A stretch of DNA of 64,000 nucleotides, taken from contig NZ_LDUE01000036.1 of assembly GCF_001038485.1 (NCBI RefSeq), positions 62,001 through 126,000 of the forward strand, written 5' to 3'. The notes under the pieces are model-generated. The model did no database searches, had not been told where the DNA came from, and saw only the letters and a program-made list of their open reading frames with translations. This DNA is from Ornithinibacillus californiensis. GTDB taxonomy: Bacteria; Bacillota; Bacilli; Bacillales; Amphibacillaceae. Both the position numbers and the translations under genes were made by a program. Each line of letters opens with the position of its first letter. The first letter of the stretch is position 1. Below, piece after piece: positions 41,192-50,513 of this stretch.

Positions 41192-41674
41192 ATGAATCGT
41201 AAATTAGCATATTGGTTCCTTCCATTAACTTGGATGGCAGTTTTATTTTTCTCTTCCTCTACACCATATGAAAAACAGGATATAAAACCGTTTCTTGCAG
41301 GAAAAATTGATTTTTCATTTCTAGAACCTTTTGTTCATTGGGTTTCTTTTTATTATAATCAATCCCAAGTGAGTGTAGATACACTAGGTATTAATGGGTT
41401 TATTGAGTTCTTCATTCGCAAAGGAGCCCATTTTGGTGCTTTCTTTATTCTATTGTTCCTTTTTTATATCGCATTTCGAAAAACTTGCCAGTGGAACTTA
41501 CAAAAAATTCTAGTTGTCTCATTTTTGCTTACCATTGCATATGCTATTATGGATGAAGTACATCAAGGATTCACACCGAATAGAACGCCTTATTATGGAG
41601 ATGTTTTAATTGATGGCTTTGGAGCTATTACAGCATGCCTCATTCTATTATTTTGTCGAAAAAAAAGCTTGTAA
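41192..41674 (+). CDS. VanZ-family membrane protein
   Basis: About 160 residues with four membrane segments, starting LAYWFLPLTWMAVLFFSSSTP. The VanZ signature is present: RKGAHFGAFFILLFLFY, then AYAIMDEVHQGFTPNRTPYYGDVLIDGFGA. VanZ proteins raise tolerance to teicoplanin or act on envelope homeostasis; the exact role is unknown. ATG 41192 has GGTGA 5 bases upstream; an earlier in-frame ATG at 41162 lacks a ribosome site. Confidence 0.85.
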   Translation: MNRKLAYWFLPLTWMAVLFFSSSTPYEKQDIKPFLAGKIDFSFLEPFVHWVSFYYNQSQVSVDTLGINGFIEFFIRKGAHFGAFFILLFLFYIAFRKTCQWNLQKILVVSFLLTIAYAIMDEVHQGFTPNRTPYYGDVLIDGFGAITACLILLFCRKKSL

Positions 41675-41768
41675 AAAATATTTAATAGAATTGTGGTAAT
41701 AAAGTCATAGATTTTATGGTATTATAGATTTTAATGATATCTAAACACTAGATCAAGGCGGTAATGTA

Positions 41769-41924
41769 ATGGTTGAACGTGAGTTTTTTAAGAATATGAT
41801 GAAAAAAGTTATCGATGACACAGAACAGAATAAAATTCGCTCATCTGATGAACTAATTCAAACTTTAATAAAGGAATTAAGTGATCAAAGGGCATTACAA
41901 CAAAATAAACGTATTATAAATTAA
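41769..41924 (+). CDS. Small hypothetical protein, 51 residues
   Basis: AAGGCGG 7 bases before ATG, then MVEREFFKNMMKKVIDDTEQNKIRSSDELIQTLIKELSDQ..., predicted to be two amphipathic helices, with a stop followed by a terminator. The TATAGA at 41723 could be its promoter. No family recognised. Confidence 0.6.
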   Translation: MVEREFFKNMMKKVIDDTEQNKIRSSDELIQTLIKELSDQRALQQNKRIIN

Positions 41925-41936
41925 TTATTATTTATG

Positions 41937-41970
41937 AGGGACTATTTCATATAGGGAATAGTCTCTTTAT
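41937..41970 (+). terminator. Terminator
   Basis: GAGGGACTATT/AATAGTCTCT with TTTAT. Confidence 0.75.
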
Positions 41971-42063
41971 ATATGTGTCCTTCTTTACCGTTTTTTAACT
42001 GGACACCACCTTATCTGTATGCTACTTTGTAATTGAGTTTCTGAAGGGCAGGTACAATACATA

Positions 42064-43242
42064 ATGGATAAAGTATCACTTTTAATAAAGAATATTAACA
42101 TATACACAGAACAAGATATTCTAATAAATGGTAGTTTACTTGTTGAACACGGAAAAATAAAAACGATAAATGGTCCAAACGAAACAATTAGGAGTTATCC
42201 AAGTCATATTAAAATTATAGATGGAAAAGGATTAAATGCAGTTCCTGGCTTTATTGATAGTCATATTCATGGGGCGAATGGATCAGATGTGATGGATGGT
42301 ACAGAAGAAGCTCTGGATAATGTCGCAAAAGTTCTTCCGAAAGAAGGGACGACTAGTTTCTTAGCTACTACTATTACGCAATCAGAGGAGAATATTGAAC
42401 AAGCACTTCAAGCTGTTTCTTATTATTCCCCTAAGGATGGCTTCGCTGAAATCCTAGGAGTTCATCTAGAAGGCCCATTTATTGAGGAAAATAAAAAAGG
42501 TGCCCAACCATTAGAACATATTCGTAAACCTGACATAGCTCTATTTGACAAATGGCAGGAGCTTTCGAACAATAAAATAAAAACAATCACCATGGCACCA
42601 GAACATGATCCAGACGGTTCGTTTATCCGTCATTTAGCTGAACAAGGTGTCAATGTTTCGGCTGGACATACAGATACAAATTTTGAAGGAATGAAAGAAG
42701 CAGTTACATATGGCGTTAGACAAGTTACCCATTTATGTAATGCGATGAATGGGATTCATCATCGGGATATTGGGGTTGTTGGAGCTGCATTTATGTTGGA
42801 AGAATTACGTGCAGAACTAATTGCTGATGGGATTCATGTAGCACCAGAAATGCTAGCGTTAATCTATCAAAATATGGGCAGTGAGCGCCTAATTTTAATT
42901 ACCGATGCCATGCGGGCAAAATGTCTTCACGCTGGTACGTATGACCTTGGTGGCCAAATGGTGTTGGTGGACGAAGAAAGAGCAGTCCTAGAAGACGGAA
43001 CTTTGGCAGGCAGTATTTTGAAGATGAATCATGGGGTACAGCAAATGCTAAAACTTCCAGGTGTTCGATTTGAAGACATAATTACGATGGCAAGCGTCAA
43101 TCCTGCAAAACAACTTGGTGTGTTTGATCGAAAAGGTAGTTTAAAAGAAGGAAAAGATGCAGATATTTTATTAGTTGATAAGGATTACAACCTTCATTAT
43201 ACATTTTGCCAAGGGATTTTGGCGCATAAAGGAGAAGGATGA
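42064..43242 (+). CDS. nagA: N-acetylglucosamine-6-phosphate deacetylase
   Basis: First step of cytoplasmic GlcNAc-6-P use, giving GlcN-6-P. The amidohydrolase barrel shows PGFIDSHIHGANG, LGVHLEGPFIEENKKGAQP (metal Glu), SAGHTDTNFEGM, THLCNAMNGIHHRDIG and ITDAMRA with the catalytic Asp. 392 residues, normal. AGGGCAGG precedes the ATG. nagB follows after a single base, so translation is coupled. The regulator NagR (YvoA), usually third in Bacillus, is absent here. Confidence 0.95.
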   Translation: MDKVSLLIKNINIYTEQDILINGSLLVEHGKIKTINGPNETIRSYPSHIKIIDGKGLNAVPGFIDSHIHGANGSDVMDGTEEALDNVAKVLPKEGTTSFLATTITQSEENIEQALQAVSYYSPKDGFAEILGVHLEGPFIEENKKGAQPLEHIRKPDIALFDKWQELSNNKIKTITMAPEHDPDGSFIRHLAEQGVNVSAGHTDTNFEGMKEAVTYGVRQVTHLCNAMNGIHHRDIGVVGAAFMLEELRAELIADGIHVAPEMLALIYQNMGSERLILITDAMRAKCLHAGTYDLGGQMVLVDEERAVLEDGTLAGSILKMNHGVQQMLKLPGVRFEDIITMASVNPAKQLGVFDRKGSLKEGKDADILLVDKDYNLHYTFCQGILAHKGEG

Positions 43243-43243
43243 A

Positions 43244-43969
43244 TTGAATATTATTTCCACAAAGGATTATCAAGAAATGAGTAGAAAAGCTTGTGAGTTG
43301 GTTGCTGAAACAATTAACACGATAGAGAAACCAATTTTAGGCCTTGCTACTGGTTCTACGCCTGAAGGACTTTATCAATGTCTCATTAATAAGCATAAAG
43401 AAGAACAGCTTTCTTTTCGTCATGTGACGACGTTTAACCTTGATGAATATGTTGGCTTGGGCAGTGAAAATCCAAATAGCTATCGTTATTTTATGAACGG
43501 TAAATTATTTCAACATATTGATATTAGAAAAGAAAATACATATGTACCAAATGGTTCAGCGGAGAATTTAGAGGAAGAGTGTGTTTCTTATGAAGAGTTA
43601 ATTCGGGAACATGGTGGGATGGATCTGCAAATACTTGGAATTGGATTAAATGGCCATATTGGATTTAATGAACCAGGTACGCCTTTTACTAGTAGAACCC
43701 ATATTGTAGAGTTAGATGAATCTACTAGGCAAGCAAATGCACGTTTCTTCGATTCTTTAGAGGAAGTACCAACACATGCTATAACAACTGGAATAGGGAC
43801 AATTATGGAGAGTAAGAAGATATTATTACTCATTTCTGGAGAAAATAAAGCGGATACGGTCACTCGTTTAGTGAATGGGGATATTTCTGAGGACTTTCCA
43901 GCTTCCATTTTGAAAGAGCATCCTAATGTTACAATCATTGCGGATGAAGCAGCTTTATCCAAACTATAA
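43244..43969 (+). CDS. nagB: Glucosamine-6-phosphate deaminase
   Basis: Converts GlcN-6-P to fructose-6-P and ammonia. Signatures: LGLATGSTPEGLYQ, TFNLDEYVGLGSENPNSYRYFM, LGIGLNGHIGFNEPGTPF, RTHIVELDESTRQANARFF and ATTGIGTIM-like AITTGIGTIMESKKILLL. 241 residues. TTG 43244 was chosen as start (MNIISTKDY), with GGAGAAGG upstream inside the end of nagA; the frame extends upstream without a better site. Confidence 0.95.
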   Translation: MNIISTKDYQEMSRKACELVAETINTIEKPILGLATGSTPEGLYQCLINKHKEEQLSFRHVTTFNLDEYVGLGSENPNSYRYFMNGKLFQHIDIRKENTYVPNGSAENLEEECVSYEELIREHGGMDLQILGIGLNGHIGFNEPGTPFTSRTHIVELDESTRQANARFFDSLEEVPTHAITTGIGTIMESKKILLLISGENKADTVTRLVNGDISEDFPASILKEHPNVTIIADEAALSKL

Positions 43970-43972
43970 GAT

Positions 43973-44004
43973 AACTTGGCGCCAACGAGGGCGCCAGGTT
44001 ATTT
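43973..44004. terminator. Bidirectional terminator
   Basis: AACTTGGCGCC/GGCGCCAGGTT with T-runs; serves nagB and the convergent YigZ gene. Confidence 0.85.
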
Positions 44005-44655
44005 TTATTCCTTCGTGCTTTCCACTTCTATTTCTACATACTTTTCCCCGACATCTTGAATGGTAGACTGACCACTTGTTAAATCTGTTATCCAATTTTG
44101 GAAGTCTGTCTCTTTACCATCCTCAACATAAACGATAAACGCAACATTTTCTAGATATTGGATATTTTCCAATATATGTTCTGAATTTCGTAGTTCATTC
44201 TCCAACTTTCCAAGAAGTGTATAGTCTACAGTGATGGAATAGCCTTTCATTAATTGTCTTTTCACAATTCCGACTGCTTTTATTGCTTCCGAGGTGGAGC
44301 TTCCATAAGCACGTATTAAACCACCAGCTCCGAGCTTGATGCCACCGAAATATCTCGTAACGACGACTGCTGTGTCTTTTAAGTGTTGCTTTTTGAGTAC
44401 TTCCAACATAGGTACTCCAGCAGTACCGCTAGGCTCACCATCATCATTCGCCTTTTGTATTTGATCATGCTCGCCAATGATATAGGCGGAACAATTATGG
44501 GTCGCATCATGATATTTCTTTTTCAGTTCTTGGATGAAATTTTGGGCTTCCTCTTCCGATTCAACTCGTTTAATCGTCCCGATGAATCTCGATTTTTGAA
44601 TAATAATTTCATGGGAACCTCCATCTTTCTTCACGGTAAAATAGTTAGATAACAA
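44005..44655 (-). CDS. YigZ/IMPACT-family protein (YvyE)
   Basis: 216 residues with the UPF0029 N-terminal half (IIQKSRFIGTIKRVESEEEA, HDATHNCSAYIIG, DDGEPSGTAGVPMLEVL, VVVTRYFGGIKLGAGGLIRAY) and a small ferredoxin-like C-terminal domain. Its biochemical role is unsettled; eukaryotic IMPACT affects translation control. TTG 44655 follows AGAGGAGG by 9 bases, avoiding a basic extension with no ribosome site. As in B. subtilis, it is divergent from degS. Confidence 0.9.
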   Translation of the reverse strand: MLSNYFTVKKDGGSHEIIIQKSRFIGTIKRVESEEEAQNFIQELKKKYHDATHNCSAYIIGEHDQIQKANDDGEPSGTAGVPMLEVLKKQHLKDTAVVVTRYFGGIKLGAGGLIRAYGSSTSEAIKAVGIVKRQLMKGYSITVDYTLLGKLENELRNSEHILENIQYLENVAFIVYVEDGKETDFQNWITDLTSGQSTIQDVGEKYVEIEVESTKE

Positions 44656-44844
44656 CGAGAGTATCCTCCTCTTACATGACTTTAGTATAAATTTCAATGA
44701 AATAATGGTTTCAAAGTAGAAAAAAATGGGTACTACATACTAGGGTTTGTGAAAAGTTTTTAACTTTTATAAAATATTTTTTAGATAACCCTATAAAAAA
44801 AGTTACATAGCACGTATAATTATACCATAGGTTGGTGAGTGCTG

Positions 44845-45993
44845 ATGGCAGTGAAAACTAGGGAAAAAGCTTTAGATTATATACTAGATGAAATGGTGGA
44901 CGTTGTTGAGAATAGTAAGGATGAGATTTTTTATATTAGTGAAGAAGCTCGTTCGGAATATGAACAATTGCTTAGTGAGTTAGAATATACCAAGCAAAAG
45001 GTCCTGGACTACATAGAAGACGGTGATAAGCTAGAGCAAAATGTTCGTTATTCTCGAAAGCGATTATCCGAAGTTAGCAAGTATTTCGATCGCTATACAG
45101 AAGACGAGATTCGAGAAGTCTATGAATCTACTCATGAGCTACAGACGAAGCTTGCGATGTTACGTCAAGATGAACGAGCGTTACGTGAAAAGCGTGATGA
45201 CTTGGAACGACGATTGCAGAACTTAGATCAAACGATCAAGCATGCCGAGAATTTAGCAAATAAAATATCGGTTATACTCACATACTTAACAGATGATTTT
45301 AGGCAAGTCAATGAAATGATAGAAGAGGCCAAAGAAAAACAAGAATTTGGACTAAAAATTATTGAAGCGCAAGAAGAAGAACGAAAACGTATATCCAGGG
45401 AAATCCATGATGGTCCTGCACAAATGCTGGCTAATATTTTACTTCGTTCTGAATTAGTGGATCGTACATTCCGTGAAGGAAGTCCAGCGGATGCTTTGGA
45501 AGAGATACGCAATGTCCGTAAGATGGTGCGCTCCTCCCTTTATGAGGTTCGTCGTATTATATACGACTTACGACCAATGGCACTGGATGACTTAGGACTT
45601 ATTCCTACAATAAAGAAATATATCAGTACAACATCAGAATATAACAATGTGAATATTGAATTTACGTCAATTGGTGAAGTAAAACGAATTAATCAAAAAT
45701 ATGAAATTGCATTTTTTAGACTAGCCCAAGAAGCGATACAGAACGCAGTAAAGCATGCTGAAGCATCATTAATTACTGTTAAAATAGAAATCTGCTCAAG
45801 AAATCTTAACCTAATCATTACTGATAACGGAAAAGGCTTTGATCCTTCTATTAAAAGAGATAAATCTTTTGGTTTAATAGGAATGAGAGAGCGTGTTGAG
45901 ATGTTTGATGGTATAATGGATGTTAAGTCGAGCATTGGAAAAGGCACAAAGATAGTAATACGGGTACCCTATCAAGGGGCGCTTGTTCAATAA
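44845..45993 (+). CDS. degS: Sensor histidine kinase DegS
   Basis: A cytoplasmic kinase of 382 residues. A long coiled-coil sensor region (residues 1-175) is followed by the HisKA_3 dimerisation domain with the phospho-acceptor His in RISREIHDGPAQMLANILLRS. The HATPase domain follows (EAIQNAVKHAEAS, ITDNGKGFDP, FGLIGMRERVEMF). It phosphorylates DegU and controls exoenzymes, competence and motility. ATG 44845 follows GGTGAG. It heads the operon with degU 91 bases downstream. Confidence 0.95.
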   Translation: MAVKTREKALDYILDEMVDVVENSKDEIFYISEEARSEYEQLLSELEYTKQKVLDYIEDGDKLEQNVRYSRKRLSEVSKYFDRYTEDEIREVYESTHELQTKLAMLRQDERALREKRDDLERRLQNLDQTIKHAENLANKISVILTYLTDDFRQVNEMIEEAKEKQEFGLKIIEAQEEERKRISREIHDGPAQMLANILLRSELVDRTFREGSPADALEEIRNVRKMVRSSLYEVRRIIYDLRPMALDDLGLIPTIKKYISTTSEYNNVNIEFTSIGEVKRINQKYEIAFFRLAQEAIQNAVKHAEASLITVKIEICSRNLNLIITDNGKGFDPSIKRDKSFGLIGMRERVEMFDGIMDVKSSIGKGTKIVIRVPYQGALVQ

Positions 45994-46084
45994 ATAGAGA
46001 TATAATATAGATATAAGATAATGGTTATTGTCTATCGAGGAACGTAATAGGGGTTAAATATTACGTATTGGGGAGGAAAAGACA

Positions 46085-46780
46085 ATGAATTTAGAGAAGA
46101 CGATTAATATTGTATTGATTGATGACCACAAGTTATTCCGTGAAGGGGTAAAGCGTATTTTAGAATTCGAACCATCGTTTAACGTAGTGGCAGAGGGCGA
46201 TGATGGTGCAATGGCTACGAAACTAGTAAAAGAATACAATCCAGATGTCGTGTTAATGGATATTAATATGCCGAACATGAATGGTGTACAGGCTACAGCT
46301 GAGTTAGTTCGTAATTATCCGAAATCAAAGGTGATTATTCTTTCCATTCATGATGATGAAAGCTATGTAACTCATGCCCTTAAAACAGGTGCACAAGGTT
46401 ACTTATTGAAAGAGATGGACTCTAATTCACTCATTGAGGCAATAAAAGTCGTTAGTGATGGTGGTTCCTATCTACATCCAAAAGTAACGCATAACCTTGT
46501 TCAAGAATATCGCCGACTAGCGAAGGAAACTGTTGCAGTAGGAGCAGGTGGCAGTCGCATCGAATACCATCGACCACTTCATTTACTTACGAAGCGTGAG
46601 TGTGAAGTATTGCAACTACTTGCAGATGGAAAAAGCAACCGTGCAGTAGCAGAAGCATTATACATTAGTGAAAAAACAGTAAAAAATCATGTAAGTAATA
46701 TCTTGCAAAAAATGAACGTTAACGACCGTACCCAAGCAGTAGTATCAGCAATACGAAAAGGCTGGGTTGAAGTTTTATAA
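46085..46780 (+). CDS. degU: Response regulator DegU
   Basis: An N-terminal receiver with the acidic pair IDDHKLF, phospho-acceptor Asp59 in [12 protein letters not shown] and the Lys in LLKEMDS, then a LuxR-type HTH ([40 protein letters not shown]). 231 residues, as in Bacillus. GGGGAGGAAAAG lies before the ATG. In B. subtilis, graded DegU phosphorylation shifts cells between swimming, swarming, competence, biofilm and exoenzyme output. Confidence 0.95.
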   Translation: MNLEKTINIVLIDDHKLFREGVKRILEFEPSFNVVAEGDDGAMATKLVKEYNPDVVLMDINMPNMNGVQATAELVRNYPKSKVIILSIHDDESYVTHALKTGAQGYLLKEMDSNSLIEAIKVVSDGGSYLHPKVTHNLVQEYRRLAKETVAVGAGGSRIEYHRPLHLLTKRECEVLQLLADGKSNRAVAEALYISEKTVKNHVSNILQKMNVNDRTQAVVSAIRKGWVEVL

Positions 46781-46791
46781 TAACAAATAAT

Positions 46792-46827
46792 AAACCCTTG
46801 ATGTCCAGTGGATATCAAGGGTTTTAC
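46792..46827. terminator. Bidirectional terminator
   Basis: AAACCCTTGATGTCC/GGATATCAAGGGTTT stem between convergent degU and the STAS gene. Confidence 0.85.
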
Positions 46828-46835
46828 TATTTAGT

Positions 46836-47702
46836 TTATTTAGTGAGATTACTTTTTTCTACCCCAGTTACCATCATTTTTAGCGCTTGCTTCAACGTAC
46901 TATATGTAGGAACACTTTTAAAATTGGTTTGAAATTGAATGGCCGAATGCGCTACTTCAGGTTGTATACCCGAAATCGCCGTTCTAATTCCTAAGGTCTT
47001 TAATAAATAAATGACATTCCACAGTTCCTTTGCTACATAGGAATCAAGCACTGGTATACCAGATAAATCGATAAACAAATATTCTACTTTTGAATCCACA
47101 ACTTTCTCTGGTACTGTCTCGTATATTTCTTTCATGCGATTTGTATCTACATTTCCGTTTAAAGGAAGAATTGCGACGGTATCAGATATAGGGATAATGG
47201 GGGTACTAAGCTCTGCAATTAAGTCCTGCTGACTAGATATACGCTGCATTAATAATTGATAATACATCTTTGCAAATCTTGTTTTTAGCTTATTAAAAGT
47301 AGAGTTGAAAATAGAAAACCATCGAATGATATCATCTTTTGAAATAAGTTCATTATGATCATGAATAAATGTATGAACAAAACTAAGGAAGACCTCTTGT
47401 ACAATACTTAGGGCATGAACAACTTGATAGGTTGGTGTATCGGATGCAATTCTGCTAGTTGCAACAATATGTGCCCATTCGTTTATATAATTATCTAAAG
47501 TTTGCTCATCATCAAGCAGTGCACTAATAACTGCTTTATTTGTCAGGGTGTTTTGCTCTCCTAACATGCTTTCTGTCTGGGGATCTGAGTCTGCCGAATA
47601 GACTGCTCCTTCCATTCGATTCCTTGCAAGTAAAAACTTATTCGTAATATGAGGGATACGCTCCCATAAATAATCATAAAGTTTCCTATCCATTTTATTC
47701 AT
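46836..47702 (-). CDS. RsbR-like protein with C-terminal STAS domain
   Basis: 288 residues. The first 160 are all-helical and globin-like in length (DYLWERIPHITNKFLLARNR, EVFLSFVHTFIHDHNEL). The rest is a STAS domain (TPIIPISDTVAILPLNGNVD, YLFIDLSGIPVLDSYVAKELWNVIYLL, GIRTAISGIQPEVAHSAI). The domain plan is that of RsbR paralogues of the stressosome, which tune sigma-B, but the usual phosphorylated Ser/Thr positions are not obvious (DLSGIPVLDSYVA has Ser in place of Thr). It interrupts the degU-degV order normal in Bacillus. Confidence 0.75.
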   Translation of the reverse strand: MNKMDRKLYDYLWERIPHITNKFLLARNRMEGAVYSADSDPQTESMLGEQNTLTNKAVISALLDDEQTLDNYINEWAHIVATSRIASDTPTYQVVHALSIVQEVFLSFVHTFIHDHNELISKDDIIRWFSIFNSTFNKLKTRFAKMYYQLLMQRISSQQDLIAELSTPIIPISDTVAILPLNGNVDTNRMKEIYETVPEKVVDSKVEYLFIDLSGIPVLDSYVAKELWNVIYLLKTLGIRTAISGIQPEVAHSAIQFQTNFKSVPTYSTLKQALKMMVTGVEKSNLTK

Positions 47703-47867
47703 TGGGTAACCTCGGTTTAATATATTTTTGGCATTCACGACTATGAAATAAATATCTAATTTTTTTATAAATTATAATTATTTTATCATACAAATATTAA
47801 AGAGAGGTATATTAAAGTGATTAAGTGCAATCTAATACTTCAGACATAAGGGAAAGACGATGTAGAT

Positions 47868-48118
47868 ACACCTGCACCCGTAGTAGATAAACCCGACTTG
47901 GAGTAGGATGAGCCCAAACCGGGAGACGTTAGCCCGAACTACAGCTGATAAGCCCGACACTAGGGAAGGTGAACCTGAACTCGATTCAGATAGTCCCGAA
48001 CCATGGCACATCAGCCCGAACTCTCTTCAGATAGTCCCAAACCCGTGGCACATCAGCGTAACAATAAGTAAGATGGTCCCGAAACCACCCCACATGAGCC
48101 CATACTCCAGTTGTTTTC
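47868..48118. repeat. Degenerate array of about 20 bp period, core GCCCGAAC
   Basis: About ten copies of (A)GCCCGAAC, GTCCCGAA or close variants, spaced about 17-25 bases, with changing bases between. It fills much of the 530-base gap between the STAS gene and degV; no gene is seen in the gap. The base composition is clearly richer in C than the surroundings. Confidence 0.7.
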
Positions 48119-48231
48119 AACCTAGTACAAGTAGACATATCATGATGCATTTTTTATAACATTCATGTAAAATATAAGGAGCAAACAATATGTTAAACAT
48201 ATAAAAGTATTTTAGGAGAGGAAGGGAAGAA

Positions 48232-49074
48232 ATGAAAGTTGCTGTAATGACAGACAGCACGGCATATATTCCAAAAGATATGCGCAACGCATATGGAATA
48301 CATATGGTTCCACTTAGTGTTAACTTTGGGGATGATACATATCAAGAAGAAATTGATATAACTACAGAAGAATTCTATCAAAAAATTAAAGATGCAAACG
48401 ACCTCCCAACTACATCTCAGCCCGCTATTGGTTTAATCACTGAGAAACTGGAAGAACTGCGTCAAGAATATGATGCTGTAATTTCGGTTCACTTATCCAG
48501 TGGAATTAGTGGTACTTATCAAGCCGTTGTTAGTGCTGGTGACATGGTGGAAGGTATTGACGTGTTTGCATTTGATTCCGAAATCAGCTGTATGGCGCAA
48601 GGATTCTATGCGTTAGAAGCTGCCGAAATGGCAAAAGAGAATAGATCTCCAGCAGAAATCATGGATCGTTTAAATGAAATGAAGAAAACGATGCATGGTT
48701 ACTTTATGGTTGATGACCTTACTAATCTTCACCGTGGTGGAAGATTAAATGGAGCTCAAGCCCTAGTTGGTAGTTTGTTACAAGTAAAACCTGTATTACA
48801 TTTCGTTGATAAGGTAATCATTCCATTTGAAAAGATTCGTACACGCAAAAAAGCTATTAGTAGAATTTTAGGTATGCTTGAAGAGGATACCAAAGCAGGT
48901 AAGGTTGCAAAAGCTGTATTTATTCATGCAAATGATGAAAAAGCAGCGATTGAATTAAGAGATGATTTTAATGAGAAATATCCAGATACAGAAGCACTTA
49001 TCAGTTATTTCGGTCCTGTAATCGGTACCCATGTTGGAGAAGGTGCGGTTGGAGTTTGTTGGTATTATAAATAA
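48232..49074 (+). CDS. DegV-family fatty-acid-binding protein
   Basis: 280 residues with the DegV opening VAVMTDSTAYIPKDM, the TTSQPAIG loop and SSGISGTYQ that contact the fatty acid carboxylate, and DDLTNLHRGGRLNGAQA. The family binds fatty acids, and relatives (FakB) present them to the kinase FakA. It stands where B. subtilis has degV, before comFA. GGAGAGGAAGGG precedes the ATG. Confidence 0.9.
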   Translation: MKVAVMTDSTAYIPKDMRNAYGIHMVPLSVNFGDDTYQEEIDITTEEFYQKIKDANDLPTTSQPAIGLITEKLEELRQEYDAVISVHLSSGISGTYQAVVSAGDMVEGIDVFAFDSEISCMAQGFYALEAAEMAKENRSPAEIMDRLNEMKKTMHGYFMVDDLTNLHRGGRLNGAQALVGSLLQVKPVLHFVDKVIIPFEKIRTRKKAISRILGMLEEDTKAGKVAKAVFIHANDEKAAIELRDDFNEKYPDTEALISYFGPVIGTHVGEGAVGVCWYYK

Positions 49075-49097
49075 GCAATTATAATTAATTTATTCCT

Positions 49098-49119
49098 AAG
49101 ACTGCCAGGTTCTGGCAGT
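49098..49119 (+). terminator. Hairpin behind degV-like gene
   Basis: GACTGCCAG/CTGGCAGTC with a 2-3 base loop; the U-run is weak, so termination may be partial. Confidence 0.5.
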
Positions 49120-49148
49120 CCATATTTCATATGAAAGTGAGTGATACA

Positions 49149-50513
49149 ATGGTCAATAATGACTTATTAGTTTTACACCGCTATGCTGGAAAATTACTTC
49201 TCCAAAAAGAAGTCCCCTTTGCTGTAATACCCCAGAATGACTTCACTAAAATCCCCTCTATTAAACGAAACTTACTCTACAATCAATGTCAACGATGTGG
49301 AAATCAAAAAAGCTCCTTGTTTGGTGTCATTCCTTGTGCATCCTGTTCTAAAACCCATTTGTATTGCAGAAATTGTGTGGCAATGGGTAGAGTGATGGAA
49401 TGTGAATCGTTGTATTATTATGCTGGAATAGCTCCTGATTGGACAAGTTATGAATCCCCCCTAACCTGGAATGGCGAGCTTACTCCATATCAAAAAGAAG
49501 CCTCTCACCAACTCGTTCAAGCTATACAAGAATCATGGAAGGAATTTTTAATATGGGCGGTTTGCGGGGCAGGGAAAACGGAAATGCTCTTTCAAGGAAT
49601 TGAATTAGGACTGAAGCTAGGTAAACGTATTTGCATTGCTACGCCAAGGGCTGATGTAGTACGGGAACTCAAACCAAGAATTCAGCAAGCTTTTCAAGAT
49701 GTACCTATTCAAGCATTATATGGTGGTAGTGAGGAAAAAGAAGGATCTTCCCAAATTATTATTGCTACTACGCATCAACTCCTCCGGTTTTATAAATCGT
49801 TCGATATCATGATCATCGATGAGATTGACGCATTCCCATACCACAAAGATGCTACCCTCCCTTTTGCTGTAAATCGCGCCAAAAAAACAAATAGTACAAC
49901 AATCTACCTAACAGCTACCCCAAGAAAAGAACACCGTCTACAAATTGCACTCAAACAACTAGCCCACACATATGTACCCGTCCGGTATCATGGGAAACCA
50001 TTACCCGTTCCACAATTAAAAATGAGTTTTTCCCTTAAGAAAGAATTGAAATGGTATAACGTTCCGAAAGCTTTTTTGCAATGGTTAAGGAATCGAGACA
50101 ATGATAAGCGCCAGCTATTAATATTTGTCCCTTCGATTCTTTTAGCTGAAAACATTGTTTCCTCTCTAAAAAAAGACAGTACTATTCCTTTTCAAGTCAT
50201 TGATTCCGTACACTCCGAGGACGAACAACGAATGGATAAAATAGAGAAGTTTAGAAGAAGGGAAATTGATTTGTTAGTAACAACTACGATACTTGAAAGA
50301 GGCGTTACATTCCCATCTGTAGATGTAGTTGTCTTAGATGCTGGGCATTCTGTTTTTGATGAAGCGGCACTAATACAAATTGCTGGAAGGGCTGGCAGAA
50401 GTGCAGATGATCCGACTGGTGAGGTCATTTTTTTGCATGACGGTAAAACAGACGCCATGGTAAAAGCCATTCATTCTATTAAATTGATGAATAAGAAGGG
50501 AGGGTTTAAGTAA
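49149..50513 (+). CDS. comFA: Competence DNA translocase ComFA
   Basis: A membrane-associated DEAD-type ATPase that pulls transforming DNA into the cell. An N-terminal zinc finger with four Cys pairs (CQRCGNQ, CASC, CRNC) is followed by Walker A GAGKTEM, the DEAD-like box IIDEIDAF, motif III TATPR and motif VI QIAGRAGRSADDP. About 454 residues. ATG 49149 (MVNNDLL) has AAGTGAG upstream; an earlier ATG at 49131 lacks one. comFB is absent and comFC follows with its ATG overlapping the comFA stop. Confidence 0.93.
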   Translation: MVNNDLLVLHRYAGKLLLQKEVPFAVIPQNDFTKIPSIKRNLLYNQCQRCGNQKSSLFGVIPCASCSKTHLYCRNCVAMGRVMECESLYYYAGIAPDWTSYESPLTWNGELTPYQKEASHQLVQAIQESWKEFLIWAVCGAGKTEMLFQGIELGLKLGKRICIATPRADVVRELKPRIQQAFQDVPIQALYGGSEEKEGSSQIIIATTHQLLRFYKSFDIMIIDEIDAFPYHKDATLPFAVNRAKKTNSTTIYLTATPRKEHRLQIALKQLAHTYVPVRYHGKPLPVPQLKMSFSLKKELKWYNVPKAFLQWLRNRDNDKRQLLIFVPSILLAENIVSSLKKDSTIPFQVIDSVHSEDEQRMDKIEKFRRREIDLLVTTTILERGVTFPSVDVVVLDAGHSVFDEAALIQIAGRAGRSADDPTGEVIFLHDGKTDAMVKAIHSIKLMNKKGGFK

